Of a stretch of 64,000 nt of DNA, positions 34,746-44,548 are shown piece by piece (positions within the stretch are counted from its first letter, which is position 1; the number at the start of each line of letters is the position of its first letter). Source of the stretch: Leclercia sp. AS011 (lineage in GTDB: Bacteria; Pseudomonadota; Gammaproteobacteria; Enterobacterales; Enterobacteriaceae); contig NZ_JBBCMA010000001.1 in NCBI RefSeq assembly GCF_037152535.1, positions 930,001-994,000 of the forward strand, written 5' to 3'. The notes under the pieces are model-generated. The model did not search any database. It was not told where the DNA came from and saw nothing but the letters and a program-made list of their open reading frames with translations. The position numbers were made by a program, and so were the translations under genes.

Positions 34746-36245
34746 ATGTCTGATACACAGGTCGCCGTACTGCACAGCGTGCAGCAATTTCTGGATCGCC
34801 AACATGGCCTCTGGATTGAGGGACGCCAGTCCGCCTCCGACAGCGAAAAGCGTCTGGAGATCTTTAACCCGGCCACCGGTCAGGTGATTGCCTCGACGGC
34901 CGATGCCAGCGCGCAGGATGTGGACCGCGCGGTGATGTCCGGCTGGCGCGCCTTTGTTGCCCGTAGCTGGTCAGGCAAGCTGCCTGCGGAGCGTGAACGC
35001 ATTCTTCTGCGCTTTGCCGATCTGGTGGAGCAGCACACCGAGGAACTGGCCCAGCTCGAAACCCTGGAGCAGGGTAAATCCATTAACATCTCCCGCGCCT
35101 TTGAAGTGGGCTGCACCCTGAACTGGATGCGCTACACCGCCGGGCTAACGACAAAAATCGCCGGTAAGACGCTGGATCTCTCCATTCCGATGCCGCAGGG
35201 GGCCCGCTATCAGGCGTGGACCCGCAAAGAGCCGATTGGCGTGGTGGCCGGGATCGTGCCGTGGAACTTCCCGCTGCTGATCGGCATGTGGAAAGTGATG
35301 CCCGCCCTGGCCGCGGGTTGTTCTATCGTGATTAAACCGTCGGAAACCACGCCGCTGACGTTGCTGCGGGTGGCGGAGCTGGCTAGCGTCGCCGGGATCC
35401 CGGACGGCGTCTTCAACGTGGTGACCGGCAGCGGGGCGGTGTGTGGGGCCGCGCTGACCAACCATCCGCATATTGCCAAAGTGAGCTTCACCGGCTCCAC
35501 CGCCACCGGGAAACAGATTGCGCGCTCCGCCGCCGACCGCCTGATGGGCGTCACCCTCGAGCTGGGCGGTAAAAATCCGGCCATCGTCCTGAAAGATGCG
35601 GATCCGTCATGGGTCATCGAAGGGCTGATGACCGGCAGCTTCCTTAACCAGGGCCAGGTCTGTGCGGCAAGCTCGCGGATTTACATCGAAGCGCCGCTGT
35701 TTGATACCGTCGTGAGCGGTTTTGAGCAGGCGGTGAAATCCCTGAGCGTCGGGCCGGGTATGTCCCCGGAGGCACACATCAACCCGCTGGTCTCCCGCGC
35801 CCACTGCGATAAGGTGCAGACCTTCCTCGACGAGGCGCAGTCGCGTCAGGCCGAGCTGATCGCCGGTAATCGCGGTCCGAACGGTGAGGGTTACTACGTG
35901 TCGCCGACCCTGGTGGTCAACCCGGACGCCAGCCTGCGTCTGACCCGCGAAGAGGTGTTTGGCCCGGTGGTGAACCTGGTGCGCGTCGCCGACGGCGAAG
36001 AGGCTCTGCGCCTGGCGAACGATACCGAATACGGTTTGACTGCCAGCGTCTGGACGCAAAACATCAGCAAAGCGCTGGAGTATACCGATCGCCTGCAGGC
36101 CGGCACGGTGTGGATCAACAGCCACACCCTGATCGACGCCAACCTGCCGTTCGGCGGCATGAAGCAGTCCGGCACCGGCCGTGATTTCGGCCCGGACTGG
36201 CTGGACGGCTGGTGCGAAACCAAATCGGTATGCGTACGGTATTAA
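34746..36245 (+). CDS. feaB: FeaB, phenylacetaldehyde dehydrogenase
   Basis: 499 residues, ALDH superfamily. It oxidises phenylacetaldehyde to phenylacetate with NAD. Motifs: [32 protein letters not shown] (cofactor), [11 protein letters not shown] (general base Glu) and [15 protein letters not shown] with the catalytic Cys. The product feeds the paa genes downstream; the aldehyde comes from TynA. The start ATG lies 6 bases after a taagga Shine-Dalgarno. Confidence 0.95.
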   Translation: MSDTQVAVLHSVQQFLDRQHGLWIEGRQSASDSEKRLEIFNPATGQVIASTADASAQDVDRAVMSGWRAFVARSWSGKLPAERERILLRFADLVEQHTEELAQLETLEQGKSINISRAFEVGCTLNWMRYTAGLTTKIAGKTLDLSIPMPQGARYQAWTRKEPIGVVAGIVPWNFPLLIGMWKVMPALAAGCSIVIKPSETTPLTLLRVAELASVAGIPDGVFNVVTGSGAVCGAALTNHPHIAKVSFTGSTATGKQIARSAADRLMGVTLELGGKNPAIVLKDADPSWVIEGLMTGSFLNQGQVCAASSRIYIEAPLFDTVVSGFEQAVKSLSVGPGMSPEAHINPLVSRAHCDKVQTFLDEAQSRQAELIAGNRGPNGEGYYVSPTLVVNPDASLRLTREEVFGPVVNLVRVADGEEALRLANDTEYGLTASVWTQNISKALEYTDRLQAGTVWINSHTLIDANLPFGGMKQSGTGRDFGPDWLDGWCETKSVCVRY

Positions 36246-36314
36246 TGCCCGGCGGCGCTGCGCTTGCACGGGCCTGGGGTTTTGTAGGTCGGGTAAGCGC
36301 AGCGCCACCCGACG
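36246..36314. repeat. BIME/REP element after feaB
   Basis: Two head-to-head REP units: GCCCGGCGGCGCTGCGCTTG (36247-36266) and its inverted partner GTCGGGTAAGCGCAGCGCCA (36288-36307) with CCGAC following. Such elements stabilise mRNA ends and bind gyrase or IHF. It lies directly after the feaB stop and marks the left edge of the islet. Confidence 0.8.
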
Positions 36315-36359
36315 TAATCTCCCGACTGACGCTTATCCTGACCGTACTGGTACCCTAAT

Positions 36360-37082
36360 CTACGCAACATAACTTAATGCGATTTGGTGTTCATTAATAA
36401 TATATTTGCGAATCCTTGCTTTGTAGATAATGGTTATAATTAAGCTCATTAAAATCCATAAAAAAGAAAATTCCAGCACACCTAACAGGACATAAATGAC
36501 AGGCTTGTCTTTCTTGAACTTCTCAATAGATTTAATAATCTCACTTTTATACTCTTCATTGTTAAATGCTTCGCACAGAAATTTTACTAAACCTACAGAC
36601 GGCGTTAAGGGCAGATCCTGAGGGGCGGTGCATTTTTCAGGTGTGACGGTCCATGCTTTTTCTTTGTTAATGGCAACAGCTTCTGAGGCGGCCTGAAGCG
36701 ATAAATAAAAATTTTCACCTGTTGCTTTAAAGTAGAGCGACGTTGAGTGTTCAGGGGTATTAGCAACTTTCAGGAACATATTCCCGCAAAATAGCGTGGC
36801 TGTTAAAGATGTTATTCCTATGAATAATAAAAATATAATATCGACTTTTGTTATATCAGGAGTTTTGTTCAAAGGGATCTTGATGGCAAAGAAAGACATA
36901 ATCCGTGTGCTGATACCATTTTTTATGAAAATGTCATCAGGGGCGTTGACTTTCTTACCAACAGAGGCCCTTATCAGAAGGATAATTTGTGCCAGGATAG
37001 TAATGGCGGCTGCAATGGTGGCAATTGGCGAGTCAACCATTTCTTTGATAATGAGTTCGGTGACGGGAAGATTATTCATCAT
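36360..37082 (-). CDS. AT-rich membrane protein of unknown function
   Basis: 240 residues. Three hydrophobic segments are visible: about 22-38 (TIAAAITILAQIILLI), 80-98 (IIFLLFIGITSLTATLF) and 198-222 (VIYVLLGVLEFSFLWILMSL). A soluble loop between the second and third contains two cysteines and many charged residues. I recognise no family. The gene is far richer in A and T than its neighbours and sits between REP sequences, in a spot that has nothing between feaB and tynA in E. coli. It looks acquired. Flanking 36315-36359 and 37083-37195 hold no gene that I can support. Confidence 0.7.
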   Translation of the reverse strand: MMNNLPVTELIIKEMVDSPIATIAAAITILAQIILLIRASVGKKVNAPDDIFIKNGISTRIMSFFAIKIPLNKTPDITKVDIIFLLFIGITSLTATLFCGNMFLKVANTPEHSTSLYFKATGENFYLSLQAASEAVAINKEKAWTVTPEKCTAPQDLPLTPSVGLVKFLCEAFNNEEYKSEIIKSIEKFKKDKPVIYVLLGVLEFSFLWILMSLIITIIYKARIRKYIINEHQIALSYVA

Positions 37083-37197
37083 ATAGACCTTATATATTTT
37101 CTTAATATAACCTTCCTTTATTTTGTACCAGTGGTCGTAAGTATTTCAAAGTTTTTATTGCATACCCATAATTAATAATGAGAACCCTATCCAAATT

Positions 37198-37221
37198 TAA
37201 GCGCAGCGCCGCCACCCGACA
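37198..37221. repeat. half REP sequence
   Basis: TAAGCGCAGCGCCGCCACCC plus GAC matches one arm of the BIME at 36246-36314, but its inverted partner is missing. It lies between the acquired membrane-protein gene and the tynA terminator. Confidence 0.65.
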
Positions 37222-37241
37222 ATACAAACCGCACAGGCCAA

Positions 37242-37272
37242 AAAAAAGCCGGGCAATCTGCCCGGCTTTTTA
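37242..37272 (-). terminator. terminator of tynA
   Basis: AAAAAGCCGGGC and GCCCGGCTTTTT flank a short ATT-type loop. On the minus strand it ends in eight T, five bases beyond the tynA stop. Confidence 0.92.
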
Positions 37273-37276
37273 ACGC

Positions 37277-39544
37277 TTACTGCGCCTCTTTCTTCTTACC
37301 TAACGACGGGGTTTCGTCGAAGAAGTTCCAGGGCTTGAGCAGGGTATGCACCCATTCGGTAGGCATGATGGGCCACTCTTCCGCACGCGCCACGTGGGTG
37401 GTGCCGGTGGTCATCCACACCACGTTATCCTGATTATCCAGCGACTCGTTATCCTTGCTGAACTGGCCCAGACCAGTGTCCTGGGTAGAGCGGTTCGGGA
37501 ATTTCCCTTCCGGGTACATCTCGTTCGGATGGTAGCGGGTCACCCACAGCTGCTTGTCCATAAAGCTCAGGCGGTGGTAGATCCACTCGTCCGGGGCGAA
37601 TTTCGCGCCGGTCGCCACCGGGTGCGTACCGCCCGCGTACGGGATGATCTGATAGGAGACCGGGTTGCCCATGCGGTTCTCTTTGCTGGTGTTGCTCAGC
37701 AGACGAATAGTACCCGGGTCAAATTTCTGCGCCGCCTGCTGCTCGGTATCAATATTGTACTGGTTGATCTGCAGGCTACTGGTGCGCGGGCCCCCGGCGG
37801 TGTTCGGTTTGACCTCCGGATCCATCGCCACCAGACTGTTACTGGTGCCATCCACGTCCATATCCAGACGGAAGTTATAGATGTGCTGGTGGGTGGTGCC
37901 GACGATGTTGTGGTCGATCAGGGTCCCGTACTTCGTATCCTCTTTCGCACTCGGATCGTGCATGGTTTTCGCCGTCACCCCTTTCACCGCTTCGATACCG
38001 GTCGCCCCGGCATCGATGCCGATGGTACCGTTTTCGTGGAAGATCCAGTCAAAGATATAATCGTAGTTCCCGACGGTACTGATCCAGCGCACCACCAGCT
38101 CGCGACGTTCGGTGCTGACGTTCGGCTGATTCATCTCCTGGTGCTTATACTCCGGCCCGGCGTAGCGTTCGAAAATCGCTATCGCCCGCGGGATCTCCAT
38201 CGGCGCACCGGTGTAATCCGGGATGGTCTGATTCAGCAGCACGGCGTTGGACGGCACATCTTTGCCGCGCACCAGCGGGGAGGTCAGGGTGCCCATACCG
38301 TAATCGCCCGAGTCCAGATAGGCCTTGAAGTACCAGCCCACGTCCGGGTCGCCGTAAGGGACGATCATTCCGCCGAGCGATCCCTCGTACATCACCTGGC
38401 GTTTTTTGCCGTTGTCGTTAAAGGTGACGGTGGAGATGATCGGCCCGACGCGGGAGTCGAGGCTCAGGTGGAAGTCCCAGTTCTGCCAGTGGATCATATT
38501 GCCGGTGATGGTGTAGTTCTTGCCCTCAGGCTCAACGATCTCCAGCGGCTTATGGGCGACCGGCTCGCGGTCGCGGCCGTCATACGGACGGGGCTCCATT
38601 GGCACCGGAACGATGGCCCCTTCTTCGATTTTGATGATTTTCTTCCCGACCAGATCCACCACTGCGACCAGGTTTTCAATCGGATGCGCCCAGTAGTTAC
38701 CGTCGCCGGTATCCAGATAGCTCACCACTTTCAGCAGGCGATCTTCCTGTTTCAGGCCATCTTTGCCGTCAAAGTAGCCGACGGTCAGCGGGGTGGTCAT
38801 CACCTTGCTCGGGTCGTTGATGCCGCGCTTTTTCAGCGCGTCAATATACTCCTGGCTGCCGATGACGATCTTCTGCACCGCCATAAAATCATCCAGCAGC
38901 ACCATGCCGTGGGCGTCCTTGATCGGCTCCCAGTGCATGATTTTCTTATCCTTCAGATCCACCAGCGCTTCGATCACGAATTTGCCGTCCAGCATGGTGA
39001 TACTGGCCTGACGCGGCGCATCCACCGCCGTGCCGTTGAGCACAAAGTCCCACACTTTGGCTTTATCCGGCTCGGCCAGCGCGATCTGGGTAAAGCGGGT
39101 GTTCGGTTTGAAGTCCGGCGAGGCTTTCACAATCTCGACGGCCTGTTTAATTTCATCTGCGGACAGGGCGTTCAGCGGGTGTGGGGTCTTCTCTACCTGG
39201 AAGGTCTGGTCGAGGCCGAACTGGAACACATCGTTAACAAAGGTATCGGAGATCCAGGCCTTGTTGTCTTTCATCACCACCGGCACCTGCAGGGTCAGGG
39301 ATTTGCCGTTGACGATGGCGGTTTTGGCACCCGGCTTCACTTTGATGAAGGCCCCGTCTTTGGTGATGGTGTAGATCTGGGCGTAGTCGTCCCAAGCCAC
39401 ATCCGCACCAAACTCGGTCAGGGTTTTATCCATCTCGACCATATGCGCTTCACCACCGTGAGCCTGCACCTGACCGGAAAAGAGACAAGCAACGGCCAAC
39501 GCCAGCACCGTTTTACGTGGAGAAAATATTGAGGAGCTTCCCAT
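37277..39544 (-). CDS. tynA: TynA, copper-containing primary amine oxidase
   Basis: 755 residues (757 in E. coli), with a signal peptide (KTVLALAVACLFSGQVQA) for the periplasm. It oxidises phenylethylamine, tyramine and related amines to aldehydes, ammonia and H2O2. The tyrosine that becomes topaquinone is in STVGNYDYIFDWIF, and HQHIYNFRLDMDVDG supplies copper histidines; DSGDYGMGTL holds the catalytic base region. It is transcribed toward feaB and follows paaZ on the same strand, with its own promoter and a FeaR-like site at 39653-39678. Confidence 0.96.
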   Translation of the reverse strand: MGSSSIFSPRKTVLALAVACLFSGQVQAHGGEAHMVEMDKTLTEFGADVAWDDYAQIYTITKDGAFIKVKPGAKTAIVNGKSLTLQVPVVMKDNKAWISDTFVNDVFQFGLDQTFQVEKTPHPLNALSADEIKQAVEIVKASPDFKPNTRFTQIALAEPDKAKVWDFVLNGTAVDAPRQASITMLDGKFVIEALVDLKDKKIMHWEPIKDAHGMVLLDDFMAVQKIVIGSQEYIDALKKRGINDPSKVMTTPLTVGYFDGKDGLKQEDRLLKVVSYLDTGDGNYWAHPIENLVAVVDLVGKKIIKIEEGAIVPVPMEPRPYDGRDREPVAHKPLEIVEPEGKNYTITGNMIHWQNWDFHLSLDSRVGPIISTVTFNDNGKKRQVMYEGSLGGMIVPYGDPDVGWYFKAYLDSGDYGMGTLTSPLVRGKDVPSNAVLLNQTIPDYTGAPMEIPRAIAIFERYAGPEYKHQEMNQPNVSTERRELVVRWISTVGNYDYIFDWIFHENGTIGIDAGATGIEAVKGVTAKTMHDPSAKEDTKYGTLIDHNIVGTTHQHIYNFRLDMDVDGTSNSLVAMDPEVKPNTAGGPRTSSLQINQYNIDTEQQAAQKFDPGTIRLLSNTSKENRMGNPVSYQIIPYAGGTHPVATGAKFAPDEWIYHRLSFMDKQLWVTRYHPNEMYPEGKFPNRSTQDTGLGQFSKDNESLDNQDNVVWMTTGTTHVARAEEWPIMPTEWVHTLLKPWNFFDETPSLGKKKEAQ

Positions 39545-39652
39545 GATTAACCTCTGTTGTATGTGTTGTTATCCACTCGGGACCGCTGTTCTGCGCGCGG
39601 TTTATTCATTGCCAACATAGCAATAACGCTGTGCGTACCGTTTGCCTGCATT

Positions 39653-39678
39653 TGCCAGATGTTTTGTCAGATGTGCCA
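39653..39678 (-). promoter_or_regulatory. candidate FeaR site upstream of tynA
   Basis: On the minus strand TGGCA occurs twice with a 21-bp period (plus-strand TGCCA at 39653-39657 and 39674-39678). A TGACA lies between them. The spacing equals that of the TGTCACAG pair at feaB, giving a shared TGNCA-N16-TGNCA pattern for the two FeaR targets. It sits 109-134 bases before the tynA start. Confidence 0.6.
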
Positions 39679-39682
39679 GAAG

Positions 39683-39709
39683 CCGGGTAACGTGCGCGAC
39701 GTTACCCGG
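39683..39709. promoter_or_regulatory. long inverted repeat between paaZ and tynA
   Basis: CCGGGTAACG and CGTTACCCGG form a perfect 10-bp repeat around seven bases, 12 bases beyond the paaZ stop. It lacks a T-run on either strand. It may end or protect the paaZ mRNA, or bind a protein near the tynA promoter. Confidence 0.5.
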
Positions 39710-39720
39710 AGGGAGGGGGA

Positions 39721-41766
39721 TCAGGCGTCAAAATCTCCGTGCTGACGGGAGACGAGGGTCAGGATCGAGTAGAGGGCTACCGGTTGCTGATGCTGGTTGA
39801 AGATCTCCACCGACCATTCCACCACGCCGGTCGGCTTCTCTTCCGCCGTGCGCTGCTTCTTCAGAGTCTTGCGCTTACAGGTCAGACGCACCTGAATGGT
39901 ATCGCCCGGTTTCACCGGCTCGATAAAGCGCAGGTTCTCCATGCCGTAGTTGGCGATCACCGGCCCGACGCCCGCGTCAACGAACAGCCCGGCGGCAGCG
40001 GAGATCAGGAAGTAACCGTGCACCACGCGCTCGCCAAAAATCGACTCCGCTGCACCAATCTTGTCCATGTGGGCGTAGAAATGATCTCCACTCAGGCAGG
40101 CAAAGTTAACGATGTCGGTCTCGGTCAGGGTGCGGCGCGGGGTCAGCAGGCTGTCGCCCGGCTGCAGCTCCTCGAAATATTTACGGAACGGATGGACGCG
40201 ATCCTCCTGCACCTGCGCACCGCGCACCCACTGCTGGCTGATGGCGGCCAGCATGCTCGGGCTGCCCTGAATTGCGGTGCGTTGCAGATAGTGTTTCACC
40301 GCCCGCAGGCCGCCCAGCTCTTCACCGCCCCCGGCGCGACCCGGCCCGCCGTGCACCAGCTGCGGCAGCGGGGAGCCGTGGCCGGTGGACTCTTTGGCCG
40401 ACTCTTCGTTAAGGATCTGGATACGCCCGTGGGCCCGCGCGGCCCCGGCGATAAACTGTCGCGCCAGGCGCAGATCGGCGGTGACCAGGGTTCCGGCGAG
40501 GCTACCTTCCCCGGCGCGGGCCAGGGCCATCGCGTGTTCGCGGGTCTGATACGGCATCAGGGTGGCGACCGGGCCAAAGGCTTCGGTGGCGTGTACGGCC
40601 GGGGTTTCGTCCGGCTGCGGGCAGAAGAGCAGCGTCGGCGGGAAGAAGGCCCCGGCGGCGTTCAGATCGGCTTTGCCGCCCAGACGGACCTGACAGCCCG
40701 CCGAGACTAAGGCATCCACCTTCTCCTGCACGTCGGCACGCTGATCGGCATTGACCAGCGACCCCATCTTGATCCCTTCCTGAGCCGGGTCGCCATAGGG
40801 CACTTTTTCCAGCCGGGCGATCAGCGCCTGGCTCACGGCCTCTACCTGCGCCTGCGGCACAATGATGCGACGGATGGCGGTGCATTTCTGTCCGGCTTTG
40901 GCGGTCATCTCCCGCACCACCTCGCGGATGAACAGGGCAAACTCCGGCTGCTCCGGGGTGACGTCATCCCCCAGCACGCAGCAGTTCAGGGAGTCGGCTT
41001 CCATGGTGAACGGAATCGAGCGGGCGACGATGTTCGGATGGACGCGCAGCATCTGGCCGGTGACGGCGGAACCGGTAAAAGTCACCACGTCCTGGCTGTC
41101 GAGCTGGTCGAGCAGATCTCCCGCACCGCCGCAAATCAGGCTGATGGCACCGTCCGGCACCAGGCCGCTGTCGACAATCGCTTTCACCATCGCCTGGGTC
41201 ACCTGGGCGGTGGCGGTGGCCGGTTTGATGATTGCCGGCATTCCGGCAAGCCAGGTTGGGGCCAGTTTTTCCAGCATCCCCCAGCAGGGGAAGTTAAAGG
41301 CGTTGATATGGACCGCCACGCCGGACTTCGAGGTCAGAACGTGACGCGCGGCAAAACCGCCCTCTTTCGACAGGGGGATCAGCTCATCTTCCGGCCACAG
41401 GGTGTCGTCCGGCAGTTCGCGGCTGCCGAGACTGGCGAAGGTGAAGAGGGTGCCAATCCCACCCTCGATATCCACCCAGCTGTCGGCGCGGGTCGCGCCG
41501 GTCTGCGCGGAGAGGGCATAGAACACCTCTTTCTGGCTCAACAGATGTTTTGCCACCGCTTTCAGCATCGCGGCGCGCTCGATGAAGGTCATGGCGTGAA
41601 GGGCTTCACCGCCTTTCTCAATGGCGTAACGACGCGCGGCGGCCATATCCAGCCCTTCGCTGGTGACCTGCCAGAGGGTTTCGCCGCTGATGGCGTGCTG
41701 AATTGTGCGCTCACGGCCCCGGCCAGACTGCCAGGTGCCGGACAAGAAGCTGGCTAACTGCTGCAT
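39721..41766 (-). CDS. paaZ: PaaZ, oxepin-CoA hydrolase / aldehyde dehydrogenase
   Basis: 681 residues from the ATG at 41766 ([10 protein letters not shown]), the same length as E. coli; longer in-frame extension upstream of it crosses the regulatory region and has no support. The C-terminal MaoC-like hydratase domain ([17 protein letters not shown]) opens the oxepin-CoA ring, and the N-terminal ALDH domain (catalytic Cys in [10 protein letters not shown]) oxidises the resulting semialdehyde-CoA. It is divergent from paaA and shares a 282-base promoter region. Confidence 0.95.
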   Translation of the reverse strand: MQQLASFLSGTWQSGRGRERTIQHAISGETLWQVTSEGLDMAAARRYAIEKGGEALHAMTFIERAAMLKAVAKHLLSQKEVFYALSAQTGATRADSWVDIEGGIGTLFTFASLGSRELPDDTLWPEDELIPLSKEGGFAARHVLTSKSGVAVHINAFNFPCWGMLEKLAPTWLAGMPAIIKPATATAQVTQAMVKAIVDSGLVPDGAISLICGGAGDLLDQLDSQDVVTFTGSAVTGQMLRVHPNIVARSIPFTMEADSLNCCVLGDDVTPEQPEFALFIREVVREMTAKAGQKCTAIRRIIVPQAQVEAVSQALIARLEKVPYGDPAQEGIKMGSLVNADQRADVQEKVDALVSAGCQVRLGGKADLNAAGAFFPPTLLFCPQPDETPAVHATEAFGPVATLMPYQTREHAMALARAGEGSLAGTLVTADLRLARQFIAGAARAHGRIQILNEESAKESTGHGSPLPQLVHGGPGRAGGGEELGGLRAVKHYLQRTAIQGSPSMLAAISQQWVRGAQVQEDRVHPFRKYFEELQPGDSLLTPRRTLTETDIVNFACLSGDHFYAHMDKIGAAESIFGERVVHGYFLISAAAGLFVDAGVGPVIANYGMENLRFIEPVKPGDTIQVRLTCKRKTLKKQRTAEEKPTGVVEWSVEIFNQHQQPVALYSILTLVSRQHGDFDA

Positions 41767-41808
41767 CTTTCTCTCCAGATGGTTCGTGATTTCACTATAG
41801 ATAGTTCG

Positions 41809-41823
41809 TTTGTGAATCATAAA
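41809..41823. promoter_or_regulatory. candidate PaaX operator at the paaZ promoter
   Basis: TTTGTGAATCATAAA fits the reverse form of the published PaaX recognition pattern (WWTRTGATTCGYGWT) with about two mismatches in 15. It lies 43 bases upstream of the paaZ start. The rest of 41767-42048 is AT-rich, and I see no strong CRP box in it. Confidence 0.45.
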
Positions 41824-42024
41824 AAGCAAGTTTCTTGTTAATGATTTATTAACATTGTGATCTCGCCATATCTTCTTCTGTGCGACATGCCGCGCCACAT
41901 CGGGGCTTGAGAAATGTCTTGCGAGCCGCATCACAAAATAAACAAACACTCCTTGGGGTTATATTTAACCTTTGTGTAACTTTTAAGAAACGAAGTGATT
42001 CATCATTGAATGAAATTTACGAGT

Positions 42025-42039
42025 TAAACGAATCATAAG
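42025..42039. promoter_or_regulatory. candidate PaaX operator at the paaA promoter
   Basis: TAAACGAATCATAAG shares the GAATCATAA core with the site at the paaZ promoter and ends nine bases before the GTG start of paaA, a position suited to repression of the catabolic operon. PaaX releases such sites on binding phenylacetyl-CoA. Three mismatches to the consensus. Confidence 0.4.
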
Positions 42040-42048
42040 GGTGATGAC

Positions 42049-42978
42049 GTGACCGAAGAACAACGCTTTGAACAGCGAATCGCGCAAGAGACGGCCATCG
42101 AGCCGCAGGACTGGATGCCTGACGCGTACCGCAAGACGCTGATCCGCCAGATTGGTCAGCATGCCCACTCCGAAATTGTCGGCATGCTGCCGGAAGGCAA
42201 CTGGATCACCCGCGCCCCGACGCTGCGCCGCAAGGCCATTCTGCTGGCGAAAGTGCAGGATGAAGCCGGACACGGTCTCTATCTCTACAGCGCGGCCGAG
42301 ACGCTGGGCTGCGCCCGGGAAGACATCTATCAGAAGATGCTCGACGGCAAGATGAAGTACTCCTCCATCTTTAACTACCCGACCCTGAGCTGGGCCGATA
42401 TCGGCGTGATTGGCTGGCTGGTGGATGGCGCGGCCATCGTTAACCAGGTGGCGCTGTGCCGCACCTCCTACGGCCCCTATGCCCGGGCGATGGTGAAAAT
42501 CTGTAAAGAAGAGAGCTTCCACCAGCGCCAGGGCTTTGAAGCCTGCATGGCGCTGGCCCAGGGGAGCGAGGCCCAGCGTCAGATGTTGCAGGACGCCATC
42601 AACCGTTTCTGGTGGCCGGCACTGATGATGTTTGGCCCGAACGACGACAACTCCCCGAACAGCGCCCGCAGCCTGGCCTGGAAGATCAAACGTTTTGGCA
42701 ACGACGAGCTGCGTCAGCGCTTTGTCGACAACACCGTCCCGCAGGTGGAGATGCTGGGGATGACCGTCCCGGATGCGGATCTGCACTTCGATGCCGAAAG
42801 CGGTCACTACCGTTTTGGCGAGATCGACTGGCAGGAGTTTGACGACGTCATCAATGGCCGCGGGGTCTGCAATCACGAGCGCCTGGCCGCCAAGAATAAA
42901 GCCTGGGAAGAGGGGACGTGGGTGCGCGAAGCCGCCCTGGCGCACGCAGAAAAACAACACGCCCGCAAGGTTGCGTAA
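42049..42978 (+). CDS. paaA: PaaA, phenylacetyl-CoA epoxidase catalytic subunit
   Basis: 309 residues with a GTG start at 42049, giving [20 protein letters not shown] in line with E. coli. It is a bacterial multicomponent monooxygenase: [15 protein letters not shown] and [13 protein letters not shown] supply di-iron ligands. With PaaB, C and E it inserts oxygen into phenylacetyl-CoA to form the 1,2-epoxide. It is the first gene of the paaABCDEFGHIJK operon. Confidence 0.96.
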   Translation: MTEEQRFEQRIAQETAIEPQDWMPDAYRKTLIRQIGQHAHSEIVGMLPEGNWITRAPTLRRKAILLAKVQDEAGHGLYLYSAAETLGCAREDIYQKMLDGKMKYSSIFNYPTLSWADIGVIGWLVDGAAIVNQVALCRTSYGPYARAMVKICKEESFHQRQGFEACMALAQGSEAQRQMLQDAINRFWWPALMMFGPNDDNSPNSARSLAWKIKRFGNDELRQRFVDNTVPQVEMLGMTVPDADLHFDAESGHYRFGEIDWQEFDDVINGRGVCNHERLAAKNKAWEEGTWVREAALAHAEKQHARKVA

Positions 42979-42989
42979 GAGGAATCACG

Positions 42990-43277
42990 ATGAGCAAAAC
43001 ATACTGGCCGTTATACGAAGTTTTTGTCCGCAGCAAACAGGGACTGTCCCACCGCCACGTGGGCAGCCTGCATGCCGCTGACGATCGCATGGCGCTGGAA
43101 AACGCCCGCGACGCTTACACCCGTCGCAGCGAAGGCTGCTCCATCTGGGTGGTGAAGGCGAGCGAAATCGTCGCCTCACAGCCGGAAGAGCGCGGTGAGT
43201 TTTTCGATCCGGCGGAGAGCAAGGTCTACCGTCACCCCACTTTCTACACCATCCCTGATGGCATCGAGCACATGTGA
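42990..43277 (+). CDS. paaB: PaaB, phenylacetyl-CoA epoxidase subunit
   Basis: 95 residues from the ATG at 42990 with agagga just upstream; same length as E. coli. A small protein needed to hold the active PaaABCE complex together; it has no metal site. SKTYWPLYEVFVRSKQGLSH and the ending GIEHM are characteristic. It lies 11 bases after paaA and 8 before paaC. Confidence 0.95.
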   Translation: MSKTYWPLYEVFVRSKQGLSHRHVGSLHAADDRMALENARDAYTRRSEGCSIWVVKASEIVASQPEERGEFFDPAESKVYRHPTFYTIPDGIEHM

Positions 43278-43285
43278 GGTCAGGG

Positions 43286-44032
43286 ATGAAAACGTTAACG
43301 CAATATGTTCTGCGCCTCGGTGATAACGGCCTGGTTCTCTCCCAGCGTCTGGGGGCCTGGTGCGGCCACGCTCCGGAGCTGGAGATCGACCTCGCGCTGG
43401 CCAATATCGGCCTCGACCTGCTGGGCCAGGCGCGCAACTTCTTAACCTACGCCGCCGAGCTGGAAGGGGTGGGCGACGAAGATACCCTGGCTTTCCAGCG
43501 CGACGAACGCCAGTTCAGCAACCTGCTGCTGGTGGAGCAGCCGAACGGCAACTTCGCCGACACCATCGCCCGGCAGTACTTTATCGACGCCTGGCACGTG
43601 GCGCTGTTTACCCGTCTGACGAACAGCCGCGATCCGCAGCTTGCCGCCATCGCCGCCAAATCCCTTAAAGAGGCCCGCTATCACCTGCGCTTCAGCCGCG
43701 GCTGGCTGGAGCGCCTCGGTAACGGCACCACCGTCTCCACGCAGAAGATGCAGCAGGCGGTTAACGACCTGTGGCGCTTCACCGCCGAACTGTTCGAGGC
43801 CGACGAGATCGACCTGACCCTGGCGGCGGAAGGTATCGCCGTCGATCCGCGCAGCCTGCGCGAGGAGTGGGAAGCGGAAGTCTTTGCCGGGCTGAACGCG
43901 GCGACGCTGGGCGTGCCAGAGGAAGCGGCCTACCGCAGCGGGGGCCGTAAAGGGCTGCATACCGAACATCTGGGTCCGATGCTGGCAGAGATGCAGTATC
44001 TGCAGCGCGTTTATCCCGGACAGCAGTGGTAA
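43286..44032 (+). CDS. paaC: PaaC, phenylacetyl-CoA epoxidase structural subunit
   Basis: 248 residues from the ATG at 43286 (KTLTQYVLRLGDNGLVLSQR); the earlier GTG at 43274 would overlap paaB and is not needed. It is a PaaA paralogue with the ferritin-like fold but degenerate metal ligands and forms the heterodimer scaffold with PaaA. The LHTEHLGPMLAEMQYLQR ending is conserved. Confidence 0.95.
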   Translation: MKTLTQYVLRLGDNGLVLSQRLGAWCGHAPELEIDLALANIGLDLLGQARNFLTYAAELEGVGDEDTLAFQRDERQFSNLLLVEQPNGNFADTIARQYFIDAWHVALFTRLTNSRDPQLAAIAAKSLKEARYHLRFSRGWLERLGNGTTVSTQKMQQAVNDLWRFTAELFEADEIDLTLAAEGIAVDPRSLREEWEAEVFAGLNAATLGVPEEAAYRSGGRKGLHTEHLGPMLAEMQYLQRVYPGQQW

Positions 44033-44046
44033 CCCAGGAGAGCACC

Positions 44047-44541
44047 ATGCAACACGTCGAACTCGCACCCGCCGCCGTCCCGCAGATCTGGTCCCTGTTG
44101 AGCCAGATCCCGGACCCGGAGATCCCGGTGCTGACCATTACCGATCTGGGCATGGTGCGCAGCGTAACTCCGCAGGGTGAAGGCTGGGCCATCGGCTTTA
44201 CGCCGACCTATTCCGGCTGTCCGGCTACCGACCATCTGATGGGGGCGATCCGCGACACGCTGACCGCCCACGGCTATGCCCCGGTGCAGATCACCATCCA
44301 GCTCGACCCGGCGTGGACCACCGACTGGATGACCCCGGATGCCCGGGAGCGCCTGCGCCAGTACGGCATCAGCCCTCCGGCCGGACACAGCTGCCATGCG
44401 CATCTGCCCGCCGAGGTGACCTGTCCACGCTGCGCCAGCACCCGCACCACGATGATCAGTGAATTTGGTTCTACGGCCTGCAAAGCGCTATATCGCTGCG
44501 ACAGCTGCCGGGAACCCTTCGACTATTTCAAATGTATCTGA
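44047..44541 (+). CDS. paaD: PaaD, maturation factor of the epoxidase
   Basis: 164 residues from the ATG at 44047, with aggag eight bases upstream. The N-terminal half is a MIP18/SufT-type domain (IPDPEIPVLTITDLGMVR, YSGCPAT) and the C-terminus has a zinc-ribbon-like set of cysteines (CPRC, CDSC). It is thought to help assemble the Fe-S or iron centres of the Paa oxygenase. It lies between paaC and paaE with short gaps. Confidence 0.94.
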   Translation: MQHVELAPAAVPQIWSLLSQIPDPEIPVLTITDLGMVRSVTPQGEGWAIGFTPTYSGCPATDHLMGAIRDTLTAHGYAPVQITIQLDPAWTTDWMTPDARERLRQYGISPPAGHSCHAHLPAEVTCPRCASTRTTMISEFGSTACKALYRCDSCREPFDYFKCI

Positions 44542-44548
44542 GGTCGCC

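Noticed and set aside
37346..39532. 728-codon open frame on the plus strand
   Set aside because: It is exactly antisense to tynA and rich in His, Arg and Val as expected of a GC-skew shadow; it has no family resemblance or ribosome site.
39721..41949. Longer paaZ starting at 41949
   Set aside because: The extra 61 residues would cross the PaaX site and the divergent promoter, and the ATG at 41766 gives exactly the E. coli length with a good Shine-Dalgarno.
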